DNA of 64,000 bases from Brasenia schreberi (GCA_036023115.1 JAYKKT010000073.1:10210001-10274000); one strand, 5' to 3'; numbered from the stretch's first letter, positions 1 through 14,940 are shown. The notes: a model not told the origin generated them from the sequence alone. Numbers and translations: made by a program.

Positions 1-149
1 TATCCTTTCAGCTATGGAGATGAAATCGGGATTAAGGATAAGGAAGGGATACCCTACGTGATTAGCAATTCTAAAGCAACCCAAGGAAGAGTCCACGGGG
101 GAGAAAATTCATTTAGGAATTACCAAAGTTTTAAAAGATTTTGAGGAGA

Positions 150-1480
150 TCATGCCACCTGAGTTACCTATGAAGTTACCGCCTACAACGGAAACCGACC
201 AGGAGATAGTGTTGGAACTTAGAGCACATACGCTATCCAAGGCCCCGTACCATATGAGTCATTCTGAGCTAGAAGAGTTTAAAAGACAGTTGGGAGAACT
301 TCTATAAGTGGGGATGATCCAACCCCCAAAATCTCCTTTTTGTATCACTAGTCTTGTTTCAAAAGAATGGCAGGCGGTTCACTGAGGATTGTGTGTAGAC
401 TACCGGGTGCTAAATAAGATAACGGTGAAAGACCAATACCAATATCCTTATTAGCCGACCTTTTTAATAGATTAGTAGGAGCTAAGTGGTTCACTAAGGT
501 GAATTTAAGGTCAAGTTATTGGCAAGTGAGAACAATGTCGGGAGATAAGCCAAGATGACTATGGTCAATCAATATGGAGCCTACAAGTTCTTAGTTATGT
601 TATTTGGGCTTACGAATGCACTAACTACCTTTTACCACCTTATGAATGAGGTACTACATGGCTATGTGGATGAGTTCGTAGTAGTGTACCTTGACGACAT
701 AGTGATCTATAATCAAACATTGGAGGAATATGTTTGGCACCTAACTTTAGTTTTTGAGAGACTAAAAATTTTTTTCTCTACGTTAAAAGGGAGAAATGTG
801 AGTTTGGCAAGAACACCATCACATTCTTAGAATATATAATTGGTGGGGGACAAATAAAAATAGATCATAAGCAAATTAATACAATCAAAGGTTGGGAAAT
901 ACCAAGAACGGTAGGAGAAATAAGAAGTTTTCTTGGACTAGACAATTATTATAGAAAATTCATCAAAAACTTCTCCAAAATAACGGCACCTCTTACTGAA
1001 CTTTTTAAAAAGAAAATTGTAGGATTGGACTTTTGAGTGCGTGGAGGCCCTAGAAGCCCTTAAAGTAGCTATATATAGTAGACCAATACTACATCTCATA
1101 TTTCACACAACCTTTCGAAGTACACATGGATGTAAGCGATCGAATACTTTGGGTGTTCTTACACAAAACAGTCATCCTATACCTTTCGAGAGTAGGAAAC
1201 CAAAGGATGCCTAAATTCGGTATCTTGCTCATGAAAGAGAATTGTTGACAATAGTGCATTGCTAGATGATTTGGTGAGTGTACCTCTTAGAGTCATCATT
1301 CACGGTTGTAAAAGACAATGTGACAAACACATTCTTTAAACTCAAAGGAAACTAACACCTAGGCAAGCTATATGGTTAGAAACATTTGAAGAACATGACT
1401 TCGAATGGGTGTATAGATCACGACGAGAGAATACAATTGTAGATGCACTGAGTCAAAAGAGAACTGCGGAAATTCTTAGT
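150..1480 (+). pseudogene. Gypsy reverse transcriptase / RNase H remnant
   Basis: The translated segments match the gypsy RT order: the region before the palm with PPELP, then PYHMSHSELEEFK, a DYRVLNKI-like block, TKVNLRSSYWQV, the FGLTNA block and the YLDDIVIY active site near 700-720. The first palm motif, normally TKVDLRSGYWQV, has Asn in place of the catalytic Asp. RNase H remains can be read from about 1118 (HMDVSD), and the end of the domain near 1330-1480 gives TPRQAIWLETFEEHDFEW followed by RENTIVDALS. There are in-frame stops at about 305 and 385. It would polymerise DNA on the element's RNA if intact; this copy cannot. Confidence 0.85.
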
Positions 1481-1689
1481 GCCATAGTCAAAATATGTGG
1501 TGAAATAGCTAGCAAAATAAAATTGCATGCCCAAAGATGATGCCTCCCATTCTCAATTCATGGATTAAGTCAAAGCCATAACTTTAGATAAATATTAAAT
1601 TCAAGACAGTCTAATAATAATAATAATAATAAATAGATAGCTCTTGATTCTAGAAGTTGGTGGCTTCGTGAGACTACTAGCCCCACATG

Positions 1690-2200
1690 GTGAGCGATGT
1701 AGTTGAGTACATATGCACGTGCTCCACATGTCATCAAGATAAAATTGAGAGACAAAGACTAGCAAGATTATTAAAACCTCTTCACATCCCCGAGATACCT
1801 TGGAAATCAGTGTCTATGGATTTCATGTTCGGGTTACCAAAAGGCTGGGTGTGAGACCATACTTGTGGTAGCAGACAAATTTTCTAAATATGGGGTCTTC
1901 ATGGCAGTGCCGTGGGAGTGTAGCACTAAGGAAACCACATGACTCTTCCTCAAGAACATAGTCAAACATTTTGGTATTGTAAGTGATAGAGACGATAGGT
2001 TCACCAATGGGTTCTGGATCAAGTTATTCCAAATGCTTGGGACCCGATTGCTCTTCTAATCATCCCAACATTCACAAACGGATGGTTATATCAAACGGTT
2101 GAATGTTAGAGAAATACTTACGCCATTACATCGCTACAAACCAAAAGATCTGTGTGTCACTCTTAGAGGTAGCACAATATAGCCACAACTCTCACAAGAT
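1690..2200 (+). pseudogene. Gypsy integrase remnant
   Basis: The reading shows the end of the zinc-binding HHCC region (CSTCHQDKIERQRL), then PLHIPEIPWKSVSMDFMFGL, where the Asp of SMDF is the first catalytic acidic residue, then VVADKFSKYGVF and later IVSDRDDRFTN with the second Asp. Several stops and frame changes interrupt it. The match to the rve integrase core is clear by eye. It would insert element cDNA into the genome if intact. Confidence 0.8.
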
Positions 2201-2539
2201 ATCATCTACGGGAAAAGTTTCTTTAAAGTGACCTTAGGTTGGCAACCCCTAGGACCATTAGAGTTGGTGCAAGGGGATGGGGATACTAGTTGTCTAGCAA
2301 CATTGAGATTGTTACATGAAAGGGAAACACTATATGCAGAGGCAAAAACCTCATTTGTGAGAGCTAGAGTGAGGATGATAAAGTATGCAGACAAGTATCA
2401 CAAGCTAGTGGAATTTGAAGAGATGATGTATGACTTCAAATTTCATAGTACACCCAAAAATAGGTCTACAAAGGGAGCCACATGGGACTTAAATTAAAAT
2501 ATGGACCTTTGAGAGTGACATATCAGGTAGGGTTGGTAG

Positions 2540-2830
2540 CATATAAGCTAGAACTTCCTGACATGTTGAAGAATCATCTAGTCTTCAATATATTTCAACT
2601 TAAGAGGTACTTCGAGGATCCAAAGAGACTGGAGCATCGACCACAATCCTTGGTATGAGAAGATGTCGTAATGATAGACACGATGGTAGTACAAAGGGTC
2701 GAAGGTGTTGGACCTCGGTGCCAGATGCAATACTTGGTGATTTGGAGAGGGAAGAGTTCCAACAACGATTCTTGGGTTCATAATGCACAACTATAAAAGT
2801 ACGAGCAATTGATACGCGCATAATATGAGG
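2540..2830 (+). pseudogene. Gypsy integrase C-terminus with chromodomain
   Basis: After the integrase core the reading gives YKLELPDMLKNHLVFNIFQL, the usual C-terminal linker of chromoviral integrase, and then, at about 2690-2830, QYLVIWRGKSSNNDSWVHN followed by a QL..YEQLI stretch. This is the chromodomain core (YLVKWRG...SWV...L...LI). In active elements it steers insertion by binding histone marks. Stop codons show that it is inactive here. Confidence 0.75.
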
Positions 2831-2865
2831 CCTCAAGGACAAGTTCTAAGTTAGTTGCGGAGAGT

Positions 2866-3572
2866 TGTCATAACCTTGACATAAAGGCGCATACACTTGA
2901 GGCAACAGAGTGACAACACCGAGCGTCATTCAGGAGACACACATACGCACCTTTTGGTTGTTTCCCTGGTACATAGCTTGTAAGAGTTGGTCTAATGTTT
3001 AGACTCAATTCATTTGTATAGCTTTTGCTAGGCAACCTAGACTACTTGTAATTTGGACACCTCATTAATCACTAGGGTAGTCAAGTACTGCAAGAGGTCA
3101 TGTACACTCTTGGTCTAAATAGAATCAGATGGTTCTAAAGTCTAGAGTGGTGGCTACCTAAGTGCAACCAACCTAACTGACCAAAGGAATATCCTTTGGA
3201 ATATTCCCTTGGTCAACTGCTCACCCTTAGCTATAAATAGAGCCCTGGGGTTGGTCTTAAGACACCTAAAACTAGAGAGAGTTGAGTGATCATATCATAG
3301 GTTGAGAGTTTAGCTCTTGAGTGAAGAGAGCCATAGGAGTGAGAGGTTGAGTTCTGGTGCAATCTCGCCCAACAAGTCTTGTAATGGTTTGTCCTTGATG
3401 AATAAAGCCTAGAGATCCTTCTATTCTTGCTAATCCTCTTCCACGTCTTGGCTGAAATGTGAGTATGAATGTGCGCAGACGAGAGGCTGAAATAGACGGT
3501 GGTTTTGTTTGCCATCACGAAAAGGTAAATCACCTTTAGCTTGAGGTTGAAACTAATTTCGTGATAGTTTCA
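2866..3572 (+). repeat. 3' LTR of the gypsy element
   Basis: A purine-rich stretch (about 2858-2865) precedes a TGTCA start. The region holds a TATA box (TATAAATAG at 3232-3240) and an AATAAA signal at 3401-3406, in the order expected of an LTR promoter and terminator. The end at a TTTCA near 3572 is my estimate; without the 5' LTR the borders cannot be proven. Confidence 0.6.
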
Positions 3573-3820
3573 GTACGGGTATAGGTATGAGATACACACA
3601 TTTTAAAAACTAATATACAAATATACCACTATTAAAAATATAATAAAAGATAAATTTATACAAATAACATAAACACAATACCAACTAAAAAGTATAACAT
3701 ATGAAAACAAGAAAATTTCTTTCAATAACATTTTCAATTTTTTACATACAACTTTCATATCAAAATTCATATTCTAAACATAATATCAAAACATATTAAG
3801 CTTCAAACTGTAATAGTCTC
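3573..3820. other. AT-rich spacer
   Basis: About 250 bp of AT-rich sequence lies between the gypsy LTR and the next transposon. I see no coding capacity or repeat structure in it. Confidence 0.6.
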
Positions 3821-3828
3821 GATCTCAG

Positions 3829-5524
3829 CTATGTTATCAATAGCGCATTACAGCGGCAGCTATAGCGGAACAAAAACTGGTATAGCATGTTTACTATAGC
3901 GGATGTCTCTCCAACCGTTATAGTGGCCCGCTATAGCAGTGTTAGCGTACAATACCTATTTGGATTGGATCGATCTAATATCCATTAGATAGACCATAAC
4001 CAAAAAGCATAAAACACTATGCATCTTGCCTCTCTCTCCCGCCTTTCACATTTGTAGCTGCATATGCTTTCTCCGCCACCACTAGCAAGCAACCTCCATT
4101 GACAGCCACTGCCTCCGCTTTTTGCGGTCTTCCTCTGCCACAGGTAAGCTCTCTCTCTTTCTCTCTCTTTTTTCGCCTTTGCCTTCCACTGCCTTCTCTC
4201 TCTTTCTCCGTCTTCCTCCACTGCAGGTAAGCTCTCTCTCTCTCTTCCTTTTTCTTTTCTCTTTATTTCTACACCTCCGCCTTCCACCGCCTTTTGCTGC
4301 CTGCTCTCTTTTAACTTTTTTAGTTTTCTTCAAACCACTAAGCTGGTATTCACTTTCATTCGATGCTAACTGAGACTATTGACTATTTCATATTCTCCAA
4401 GTGCTCTATGACTTATATTAATAACATAATGCTGTATAATTTTTATTATTGAATGTTTTAAGCCTCACATTGGCTATTGTCTTTGATCAACATGATTATC
4501 TTGATAATCATTCAAAAAAGTGTAGTTGAATAGAAAATGAGATTCTTAATTTTTTTTTTATGTATAATGCTTTGTCTTTTTGTTTTCGGTCTTGTTCTTG
4601 GTTGTAGATTTCTTTTAGCCTGAAGTTGAAGATTTTATTTGTTATTGGATCTAAACCTCCTCTTATAGTTTACATTTTCTCATACTTGTGTTTTCTATAG
4701 AAACTGTTAGTAGAAAATAGTTTCTCGGATTTCTGCTTTTTGGTTTGGGTTGGGTCTGTGAGAATGTAGTATCATACCTATGCTTAACTACCAGTTCAAC
4801 TATTTTAAATGGATTACTACTTAATGTTTAATGTCCTAATACATTAATGATAAATTACTTTCTGTGTTAAATTTGTCTCATTTTTCTAGTACGTTCTAGT
4901 GTTTAATTGTGTGCATGCATTCTTTTCATCTCTACTTATTTACACTTTGAACTTGAAGCACCTCACTAACAGCTGCTACACCTGTATCTATGCTTATACA
5001 TATATACCTTAACCTTTTCCTTTGTGACAACATGATTATTGATTAGTATATATGTATTGTTTTTTCATGTTCACTGTTGGTTGTGTACAATTTTAGAGTA
5101 AAATGTATAACATGCATACAAACTCTGAAGAGTAAAAGAGGGGTTAGGCTTGGCGATACCATATTCACTATACTTGAGTAAATAAGTAATTATATATTTA
5201 TTTCTTTTAATTCTTTTGCTTAATGCTTAGAATAACTTTATTATATTTATGTTTTTGTTTTCTAATTTAAGGTTAATAATTTAATATTCATGTGCCACAT
5301 GAAATTTATTGTTTGTTTTCTTATAATTAGAATTTGTTTATTTAGTTTGATTCATATTTATCAAAGAAGTGGTGGTATTTCTTGATATTTCTTAGAAATT
5401 AGAGAATTTATTATATATAATTTTTAATCATAAATAAAAGTGTATCGCTAAATCCACTATATCCTCGCTTCCGCTATATCAAGGTCGACCAGTAACAAAC
5501 CACTAAATGCTATTGATAACATAG
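3829..5524. mobile_element. Non-autonomous hAT-like DNA transposon
   Basis: The ends are perfect 16-bp terminal inverted repeats, CTATGTTATCAATAGC at 3829-3844 and its reverse complement at 5509-5524. They are flanked by near-identical 8-bp direct repeats (GATCTCAG at 3821-3828, GATCTTAG at 5525-5532; one mismatch). An 8-bp duplication is the hAT signature. Subterminal TATAGCGG-like repeats lie inside the left end, and similar GCTATAT motifs lie inside the right end. The 1.7-kb interior encodes no transposase. It has a CT-rich part at 4020-4330 and AT-rich filler, so mobility would depend on a transposase supplied by another copy. Confidence 0.85.
4129..4310 (+). repeat. CT-rich tandem duplication, 83-bp period
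   Basis: Inside the hAT-like element the segment TCTTCCTC...CAGGTAAGCTC occurs twice, with CAGGTAAG at 4141 and again at 4224. Each copy is followed by CTCTCT runs and a GCCTTCCAC block. CAG/GTAAG is a perfect plant splice-donor context, so the segment may derive from a captured gene leader (inference). Confidence 0.6.
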
Positions 5525-5869
5525 GATCTTAGTATTTCCTTCATTATCATTTGTAAAAGGAATTTTTTATATTTGGTTTAAGCGAAAATGTTGCAATTTC
5601 AAGAATTCCAACTCCCTTAAATGGATCCCAATCATCTCCACTAACATTCTACATTTTTGTCTTACTTTCCTTGTAATCCTTACTCTTTCTTTAAAAAAGA
5701 TAAAAGTTTGTATTAACAAAAACCAAATTTTTACCTTTTTGAGGCTTGAACTTGTTTCTTTTATAAGAATGGATAAAGGAATATGTGCTTCGAAGTAATT
5801 CATGAACAACTCATTGTTTCTTATGTGATAAACTCTATCTATTTTTCAAGCAATCGAATTGTCCAATCT

Positions 5870-7320
5870 TTTTTTTATTGCTTGATAATTTGATAATTTT
5901 TGTTATTACATCTAACCTTTTTTATCTTAAAAGAACCTTGTAAGACATTTATTCCTTTTTTTACAAATTTCATTATCTTTGTGTGGGAGAATTTTATTAG
6001 GAACTTCTTCCAGCCATTGCCTTGTATAATATCTAAAAATTAGAATACGAAAATATCAATTAACAACATAATAATATATTATTTTTAAACAACAAAAAAG
6101 TTATTTAATTGTTAAAACTTAAAAGAGTTTACCTTGATTTAGAGAATGATCTAAACAATTAAGTGGTGTGAAACTTTTGGTCTATGTATCAATGAAAATA
6201 TCATACACTACTTTGTAGAATATATAATATCGATTTAACTTTTGCCTTTATGTTGATAAATAACTAACTTTACTTGTTCAATCCTAGAGTCTCTCTTTTC
6301 ATAAACCAAATGAATGAATGACTTATCAGTATCGCACAGTCAAAGTATATCATAAATAGGATTTGTGAAGTTTAAAATATAATCAATCTTATCTCACCAA
6401 AGATCATTCAAAATCATATCTTTCACAACAACAACCTTTGAAACATCATTATCTCTATGATGAGATAATTGGTCACTGATAACCATTCTTTGAAGATCAT
6501 GCTGAAGATTTTCATCCCTTTTAACATAACAATTATCGAAACAAATCTTGTATTATTGATTGTAATTGCAAACATCATAGAATATTTCATGATAAAGTTT
6601 TTAATAGCAGTAACGTCTTCAACAACATCTGTTACCCAATAATACTCATTATAAGAAACCTCATTGTTTATGAAGTTCTTAGGCTGACAAATATTTTTCA
6701 AAGGTTTAATGTATGCACTACACATGGTGTCCAAAAAATATTAGGATAAACAAATTCAATAATCACCCCAACAACTCTACAAATTGGTGCATTATATGTT
6801 ATAACTTACATACTATTTTGAAATCTAATTTCATTAACAACTTTCATAATTTTATCAGCAATAAAGTTCTTGCCTTTTATTTCACCAAAGCCATCAACAA
6901 ACCTCAAGAACATAAACTATGTATCTGAAAAAACAATAAAGTTAATCAACGGTCTTTTTTGTACATCCGTCCAACCATCTGTAATTATGCTCACTCCTTC
7001 TTTTGGCCAAGTGTCTTTAATAAGTTTAACTAATCTCATTCAATAAGTTTTTTCTCTTTGCAACAGTATAATCCTAATGACATTGTAATTAAGTGGAACA
7101 AAATCTAAAATTGAGGTATTAACAACATATTTGAATGCAGTGATATAGTAATGGTTTCTAGCAACATTAAAAGTCAAACTTTCGTAATAAAATAACCTTG
7201 CTATTTCATATGTGAAATAATCACTTGCTTCATTGTTAAATGCCTTTGATAATTGTCTTTTACCGCCTATTTTCCTCTTAGTTCCATCAAATGATTCATA
7301 TGTACCTGGATTCAAACTTT
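5870..7320 (-). pseudogene. hAT transposase remnant
   Basis: On the minus strand, translated pieces follow the middle and C-terminal part of plant hAT transposases. In order from 7315 downward they are a segment with NNEASDYFTYEIAR, a WPKEGVSI-TDGWTD-like block (about 7010-6950), a CVVHT-like motif, then ICQPKNFINNEVS and WVTDVVEDVTAIKNF (about 6690-6600), NDLW-DKIDYILNFTNPIYD (about 6410-6340), DIFID-TKSFTPLN, and a stretch with NRILPHKDNEI near 5980. Many stops and frame changes interrupt it. The final dimerisation block (CERNWS) is not visible, so the copy is truncated as well as mutated. Confidence 0.75.
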
Positions 7321-8030
7321 TACTTTTAGTAGGTATATAGTATACATATCATAATAATATATTATATATAAGTATATAATACATAGTGTACATATGTATA
7401 GTACTATCTATATAGTACATATTATACATACATGCTATATACTTACATAATTACATTATTACATTATGTACATATATTATTATATGCTCATATAGTTACA
7501 TTATTACTAGTCTAATACATAGCATATATACAATTTATAATATAGTATATTATTATATACTTACATATAAGACATTATTATGTAAACTATGTAATGTAGT
7601 ATAGTATGCAGTAGACTAGTTATACTATATAATATATTACATATACATAAATGTAATATGCTATATACTTATATAGTTACATTATTAAATTACATATGTA
7701 TATTACTATATATTTATATAGTTACATTACTACTAGTCTACTACATAGTATACATACAATTTGTAACGTAATATATTATGTATACATAAATTAACTAATG
7801 AATATAATACTTATAAGTTATAAGTATATATAAGAAGTTATATAATGTAACAATACCTTTTTAATGTAATATATGTATCATGTTTTGTATAATATAATAT
7901 ATTATACATTAATACTTATAGTTATAAACTGATGTAGTCTTATATAACTTTTAGTCTTAGACTCCTATATATATATATATATTTAAATTTAATAATTAGA
8001 TAACTAAACTAAATTAGGATCCGATACTTT
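7321..8030. repeat. AT-rich region with degenerate 226-bp duplication
   Basis: This stretch is almost entirely A+T. A block starting GCTATATACTTA near 7434 recurs near 7660 (period about 226 bp). Both copies contain ATAGTTACATTA, then an ACTAGTCTA block and a TAGCATA/TAGTATA block. No coding capacity is visible. Confidence 0.5.
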
Positions 8031-8225
8031 CATGGAACCAGATTTGAAACCATCAAAAAGCTGGTTTTGAAACCAGATCTGGATATGCCTAGAACTTGAT
8101 CTGAAACTACCATAAAACTGGATTCAAAATCATAAAAAATCCATATCTAAAACCACCATGAAACCGTTTAAAACCGGATTCAAAACCGTCATAAAACCAT
8201 AACCAAAACCAGATCCGGAACCATC
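8030..8225. repeat. Degenerate minisatellite of AAACC(A/G)GAT units
   Basis: The sequence repeats short degenerate units such as AAACCAGATC, AAACCGGATTC and AAAACCATAA about a dozen times. A (CA)n stretch follows at 8260-8276. No coding function is seen. Confidence 0.45.
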
Positions 8226-9839
<1,614 letters not shown>

Positions 9840-10196
9840 TCAAAGTGGCACAAAATAACCAAGGTTGAAGATTGGAGGTTCCTCAGCTGCACCCACATCC
9901 TGAAGGACTTCAGTCTTGTAAACCTTCACTCCATAGCCTTCCTGAACCTTAATGATCAATCTGTAAGTGTAATGCTCTGCGCCGCGATGCAGTAGTTCAG
10001 CATACAGCACTTGAATGAAGACGAGGGGAACATTCTTCTGTTCAACATTCTTCTTCACAGCAAATTCACCCAAATACTCGACATGGCCGTCAACTGGCAC
10101 CGGAATGAAACCATTAGATTCTGAAGGGTAAGCAGTGGCTGCCAAGGCCATTTCAGCTATCACTAGTGCTGCAAAGAGAGGAAAGAAGCGTGCCAT
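9840..10196 (-). CDS. Secreted cystatin-fold protein 1, divergent
   Basis: This is a single-exon gene of 118 residues. Residues 1-22 form a hydrophobic signal peptide ending before AYPS, so the product should be secreted. The rest has the one-domain phytocystatin layout: the LGEFAVKKN block around residues 42-50 corresponds to the plant LARFAV helix motif, followed by a central strand (FIQVLYAE), a first hairpin, HYTYRLIIKV, and a C-terminal VLQD...PP...LGYF tail. The first-hairpin inhibitor loop QxVxG is replaced by LLHRG, and the second-hairpin Trp is missing, so papain-type protease inhibition is doubtful. I chose the ATG at 10196 because it gives the signal peptide and the same length as the paralogue at 23105; a longer open frame to 10340 runs across the TATA box. 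The paralogue is about 72% identical. A monellin-like or phloem-type cystatin-fold role is an alternative. Confidence 0.85.
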   Translation of the reverse strand: MARFFPLFAALVIAEMALAATAYPSESNGFIPVPVDGHVEYLGEFAVKKNVEQKNVPLVFIQVLYAELLHRGAEHYTYRLIIKVQEGYGVKVYKTEVLQDVGAAEEPPIFNLGYFVPL

Positions 10197-10297
10197 GGTT
10201 ACTAAGAAATTAAGCTCTGTAGAAAGAGCAAGTTGATGAGAATGAAACTGAGAAGATTGGGTGAGTGGGTGAATGATATTCATGTTTGATGATCTCC

Positions 10298-10306
10298 TAT
10301 TTATAG
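10298..10306 (-). promoter_or_regulatory. TATA box of cystatin-like gene 1
   Basis: The minus strand reads TATAAATAG about 100 bp before the start codon, in the same context as the box of the paralogue at 23020. The implied 5' leader is about 70 nt. Confidence 0.75.
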
Positions 10307-11835
<1,529 letters not shown>

Positions 11836-11856
11836 AGAGAGAAAGAGAGAGAGGGA

Positions 11857-12640
11857 GGTATATAATTACTATCTCCACATACTTATATAATAAAAATACC
11901 TCAAATACTCCATCAATAATTTCTCTCTTCTCTCCACATCAGATTATCATAATTTCTTATTTTTACTCCAGTGACGAGAGTTTCATCTGTTGAAGCTATT
12001 ATTTCCTTACGAACTTCATGAATCAAACAAAACAAAAAAAATAAAAAAAAGATGATTGATCCTAACTATTTTTGTTTTTTTCTTGGTTTTAAAAGGTTGG
12101 CTCTTAATAATATCTTTGTATTTTCATAAGTTTTTTTTAAAAGTTTTTTTATGGTATTTTATCAAAGGATTCATTAGCTGAAATTTTACTTTGAAATGCA
12201 ACCCAAACATGTCTCTCCATAAAAGGAGACACTTATGTTGCATCTCCTCCTTAAGGCAGCCCAAGCATGTCTCTTTCCTAAGGAAGGATGCTCATGTTTT
12301 ATGTCTCCCTTAATCAAATATGTGTTGTTTGATATATGTTATGCTTCAAACTTTTTATTCTTATATATATATATATATATATATATTATACAATGACAAA
12401 TAACTCGAACGAAAGTACTTATGATGAAATCAATTTAAAGAAGATGACGGCTTATCAAAGTACTTATTATACCATAACTAAAAAGAGTGAAAGTTATTAT
12501 AATGCATTGAATGATGCATTCGTTGACTGATGATGTAGAAGGTCAAGTTGTTAATTGTTAGGGTGATAGACTTGACTATTAATTTATGTTTGTAAGGGAA
12601 GTGTATTTAGGAGTCATGATGAACTTATTGAGTATGTAAG
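11857..12640. other. AT-rich DNA with a 62-bp-period repeat
   Basis: At about 12198-12320 a unit with CATGTCTC...CCTTAAGG-type words occurs in two to three diverged copies. An (AT)12 run lies at about 12364-12387. No gene is recognised. Confidence 0.45.
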
Positions 12641-14940
12641 AAATGTTGAGAGAGCAAAATATTGTTATTATTATTCTTGGTTCGAAGAGAAAAGATGTAA
12701 CAAGCAAGTTATAACTTAAATGTGAAAGAAGTCACAAATATAAACTGAGTAACCGTATTGATAAAAATAATATGTGGACGGGTACTAAGAAGGTAAATTG
12801 TTCATTTTTATTGAGAAGATATGGTGCAGTTAATGGTTATTGAAAGTTGAATGTAGTGAATGAGACATATAACCACCTTCTCATCTTGTATCTTAAAGGG
12901 CATGCTTTTGTAAGGAGATTGAGTGGTTTAAAGTATAATGTAACAAATAACTTTATAAAAAGTCATTCCAAACTGAAGCATATTTTGACATATTTGAAGC
13001 AGGTTGATGAGACAAATGTGAATTTGATAAAACATATTTACAATACACGATGAAAATTAATAAGAAATATACATTTGTTATTTGTTAGAGATTATATAAA
13101 TGAGATTATATATAACAAGATTGAGATCACGTCACAAGAAACATACAAAATGTATATTTTCATCATGCATTGTAAATATGTATTTCAAATGTATATAATC
13201 TCTAACGGTAATATTTACAAAATGTATATATTATAAAGTATATTTATATATGTTTAAAGTATATTATATATGTTTCTTGAGACAAATGTGCATTTGTTAT
13301 ATATGTATATATTTACAAGATGAGACAAATGTGAATTTGATGAGATTGAGTGGTTTAAAGTATATTATATACAATTTGTTATATACAAAATAACAAATGT
13401 ATATAATCTCTAACGGTAATATTTACAAAATGTATATTTTGTACGTTTCTAATAACAAAATGTATATAACAAATTTCACTATTGAAATACATAAGATTGA
13501 GTGTTTTTGCACATTCTCATCTTGTGACATGACATCGTAATATTTACAAACTCGAAGTACATGACATCGTAAAATCCCTGATACAGATACTATCAGTGAT
13601 CTTGTTTTTGCACATTCTCATCTTGTGCAACTATTACATCCATTTCCATCAATAGTGAAATTTGATAGCTTATATAAGACAACCATGTAACTGTTTCACT
13701 TTTATTTTCCAATGTTCACATGTATATAATCTCTAACGGTAATATATACTTCATATTTTGTATGTATAAAATACATTTTCTTAAGATTATAGAGTTCACA
13801 TCAACCTCAAAAAACTTCTTCATGGCCTTCACTTTTAAGAGTAGAAAAAAAAGAATTATTTTTGGGTGTTAAGTTGTGTATGAGAGTTAGCCACTCCAAA
13901 CAACTTTTTACGTGTCATTTGCATTGATCTAGATATAGTTTTGGTTAATGCCTCAAATAATATTTTTAGATGTGGCTTAATTTTTATATAAATAACATAT
14001 AATAAAAACATTAAAACATTTATTACCAAAATTAACAAAGAATAAAGAGATGTTGATTGCGTTTGGTGTAAGTTAGACGAAAGTCACTCATCAAACAAGA
14101 GTAGTTACAAGAAGGTTGTAGAAGTAATAGAATTAAAATTTAAAAAAAATTCTTTCTCTACTCTCTTCATATATATCATTTATTATTTTTAAAATATATG
14201 ATGATTGTATATTAATGGTTGTGAAGGTGAAAAGTGTTATATAAGATTGAAAGAATTAATTGGTAGCTCAATTGGGAGATTTGATATAATTTGAAAACAA
14301 CTACATCCATTGATAGAGTTGTATATTATAGAATTAAAAAAGTCATTTGAAGAATGATGAACTACTACCACGCGTTACATTGACGTGACAGAAAATCTTA
14401 TAGCAAACCTTTATAAAAGAGTATCACGACCTACTCTTGACTTAATTGTAAGAGAGTACAATTGTGTGAAGATGGCAAGTTGCGAACCAAAAATATTTCC
14501 TTGTATATTGCGATGTTTAAATGGTCTTTCATGTGCTCACGAGATCAGTTTTCTCCTTAAATGAAGAGAATTGATACAACTATTAACAATTGATTTATTT
14601 TGGAATAAGCTAGACATGGAGAATGACACTTTATATATTATTGATTATATACGAGATGATATAGGATATTCTATGATGAAGATTGTTTGGAAGAAGTTAA
14701 GGAATCATCTACAAAGAGACAAATTTATTAAGAGGTTAGATAAGCAATTGATTCTTGAGTATACCACCCTAGAGCAACCATACATTTACCATCGTAAAAG
14801 GAGACTATGTAACAAATCTACGAAGAGAGATTTGTTAGTTTGGGTGCATGCATACAAGAATATCTCTCTTAGAGTAAGGTATAAATGTATACGTATTCGA
14901 GGGCACGATGCCTTTGGGTGGATTAGGGAGTTGTGATCTT
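12640..14940 (+). pseudogene. Mutator-like (MULE) transposase remnant
   Basis: Three separated blocks match MULE/FAR1-type transposases. The first (about 12760-13050) is the N-terminal DNA-binding region: VNCSFLLRRYGAVNGY, then ETYNHLLILYLKGHAFVRRL, a VNGY/W..V...HNH...GH....RL pattern, ending in NVNLIKHIYNTR. The second (about 13600-13715) is the start of the catalytic core, LVFAHSHLVQLLHPFPS then KFDSLYKT, where the Asp is the first acidic residue. The third (about 14480-14640) is the SWIM zinc finger LNGLSCAHEI followed by FWNKLDM. Stops, AT-rich insertions and shuffled repeats between the blocks show that it is long dead. Confidence 0.75.
13060..13780. repeat. Shuffled internal repeats within the MULE
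   Basis: Short segments recur out of order: TCTCTAACGGTAATAT near 13198, 13402 and 13730; GATTGAGTGGTTTAAAGTAT at 12916 and 13344; GATGAGACAAATGTGAATTT at 13005 and 13320; TTTTTGCACATTCTCATCTT twice near 13505 and 13604; CATGACATCGTAA twice near 13530 and 13560. Two of these are copies of the transposase coding sequence itself. Confidence 0.7.

Larger units (their letters stand above)
1..3572 (+). mobile_element. Ty3/gypsy chromovirus, 3' part, degenerate
   Basis: The left end of the window is the downstream part of a Ty3/gypsy LTR retrotransposon read on the plus strand. In order it shows the linker to reverse transcriptase, the RT palm, RNase H, integrase, a C-terminal chromodomain and a 3' LTR. 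All coding parts carry stops and frame changes, so the copy is dead. The integrase-linked chromodomain is the hallmark of the chromovirus lineage (established family knowledge). The 5' LTR, gag and protease lie outside the window. Confidence 0.9.

Noticed and set aside
3985..4373. Arg/Glu/Lys-rich and Leu/Ser-rich open frames
   Set aside because: They lie on opposite strands of the same CT-rich stretch inside a DNA transposon; no family resemblance.
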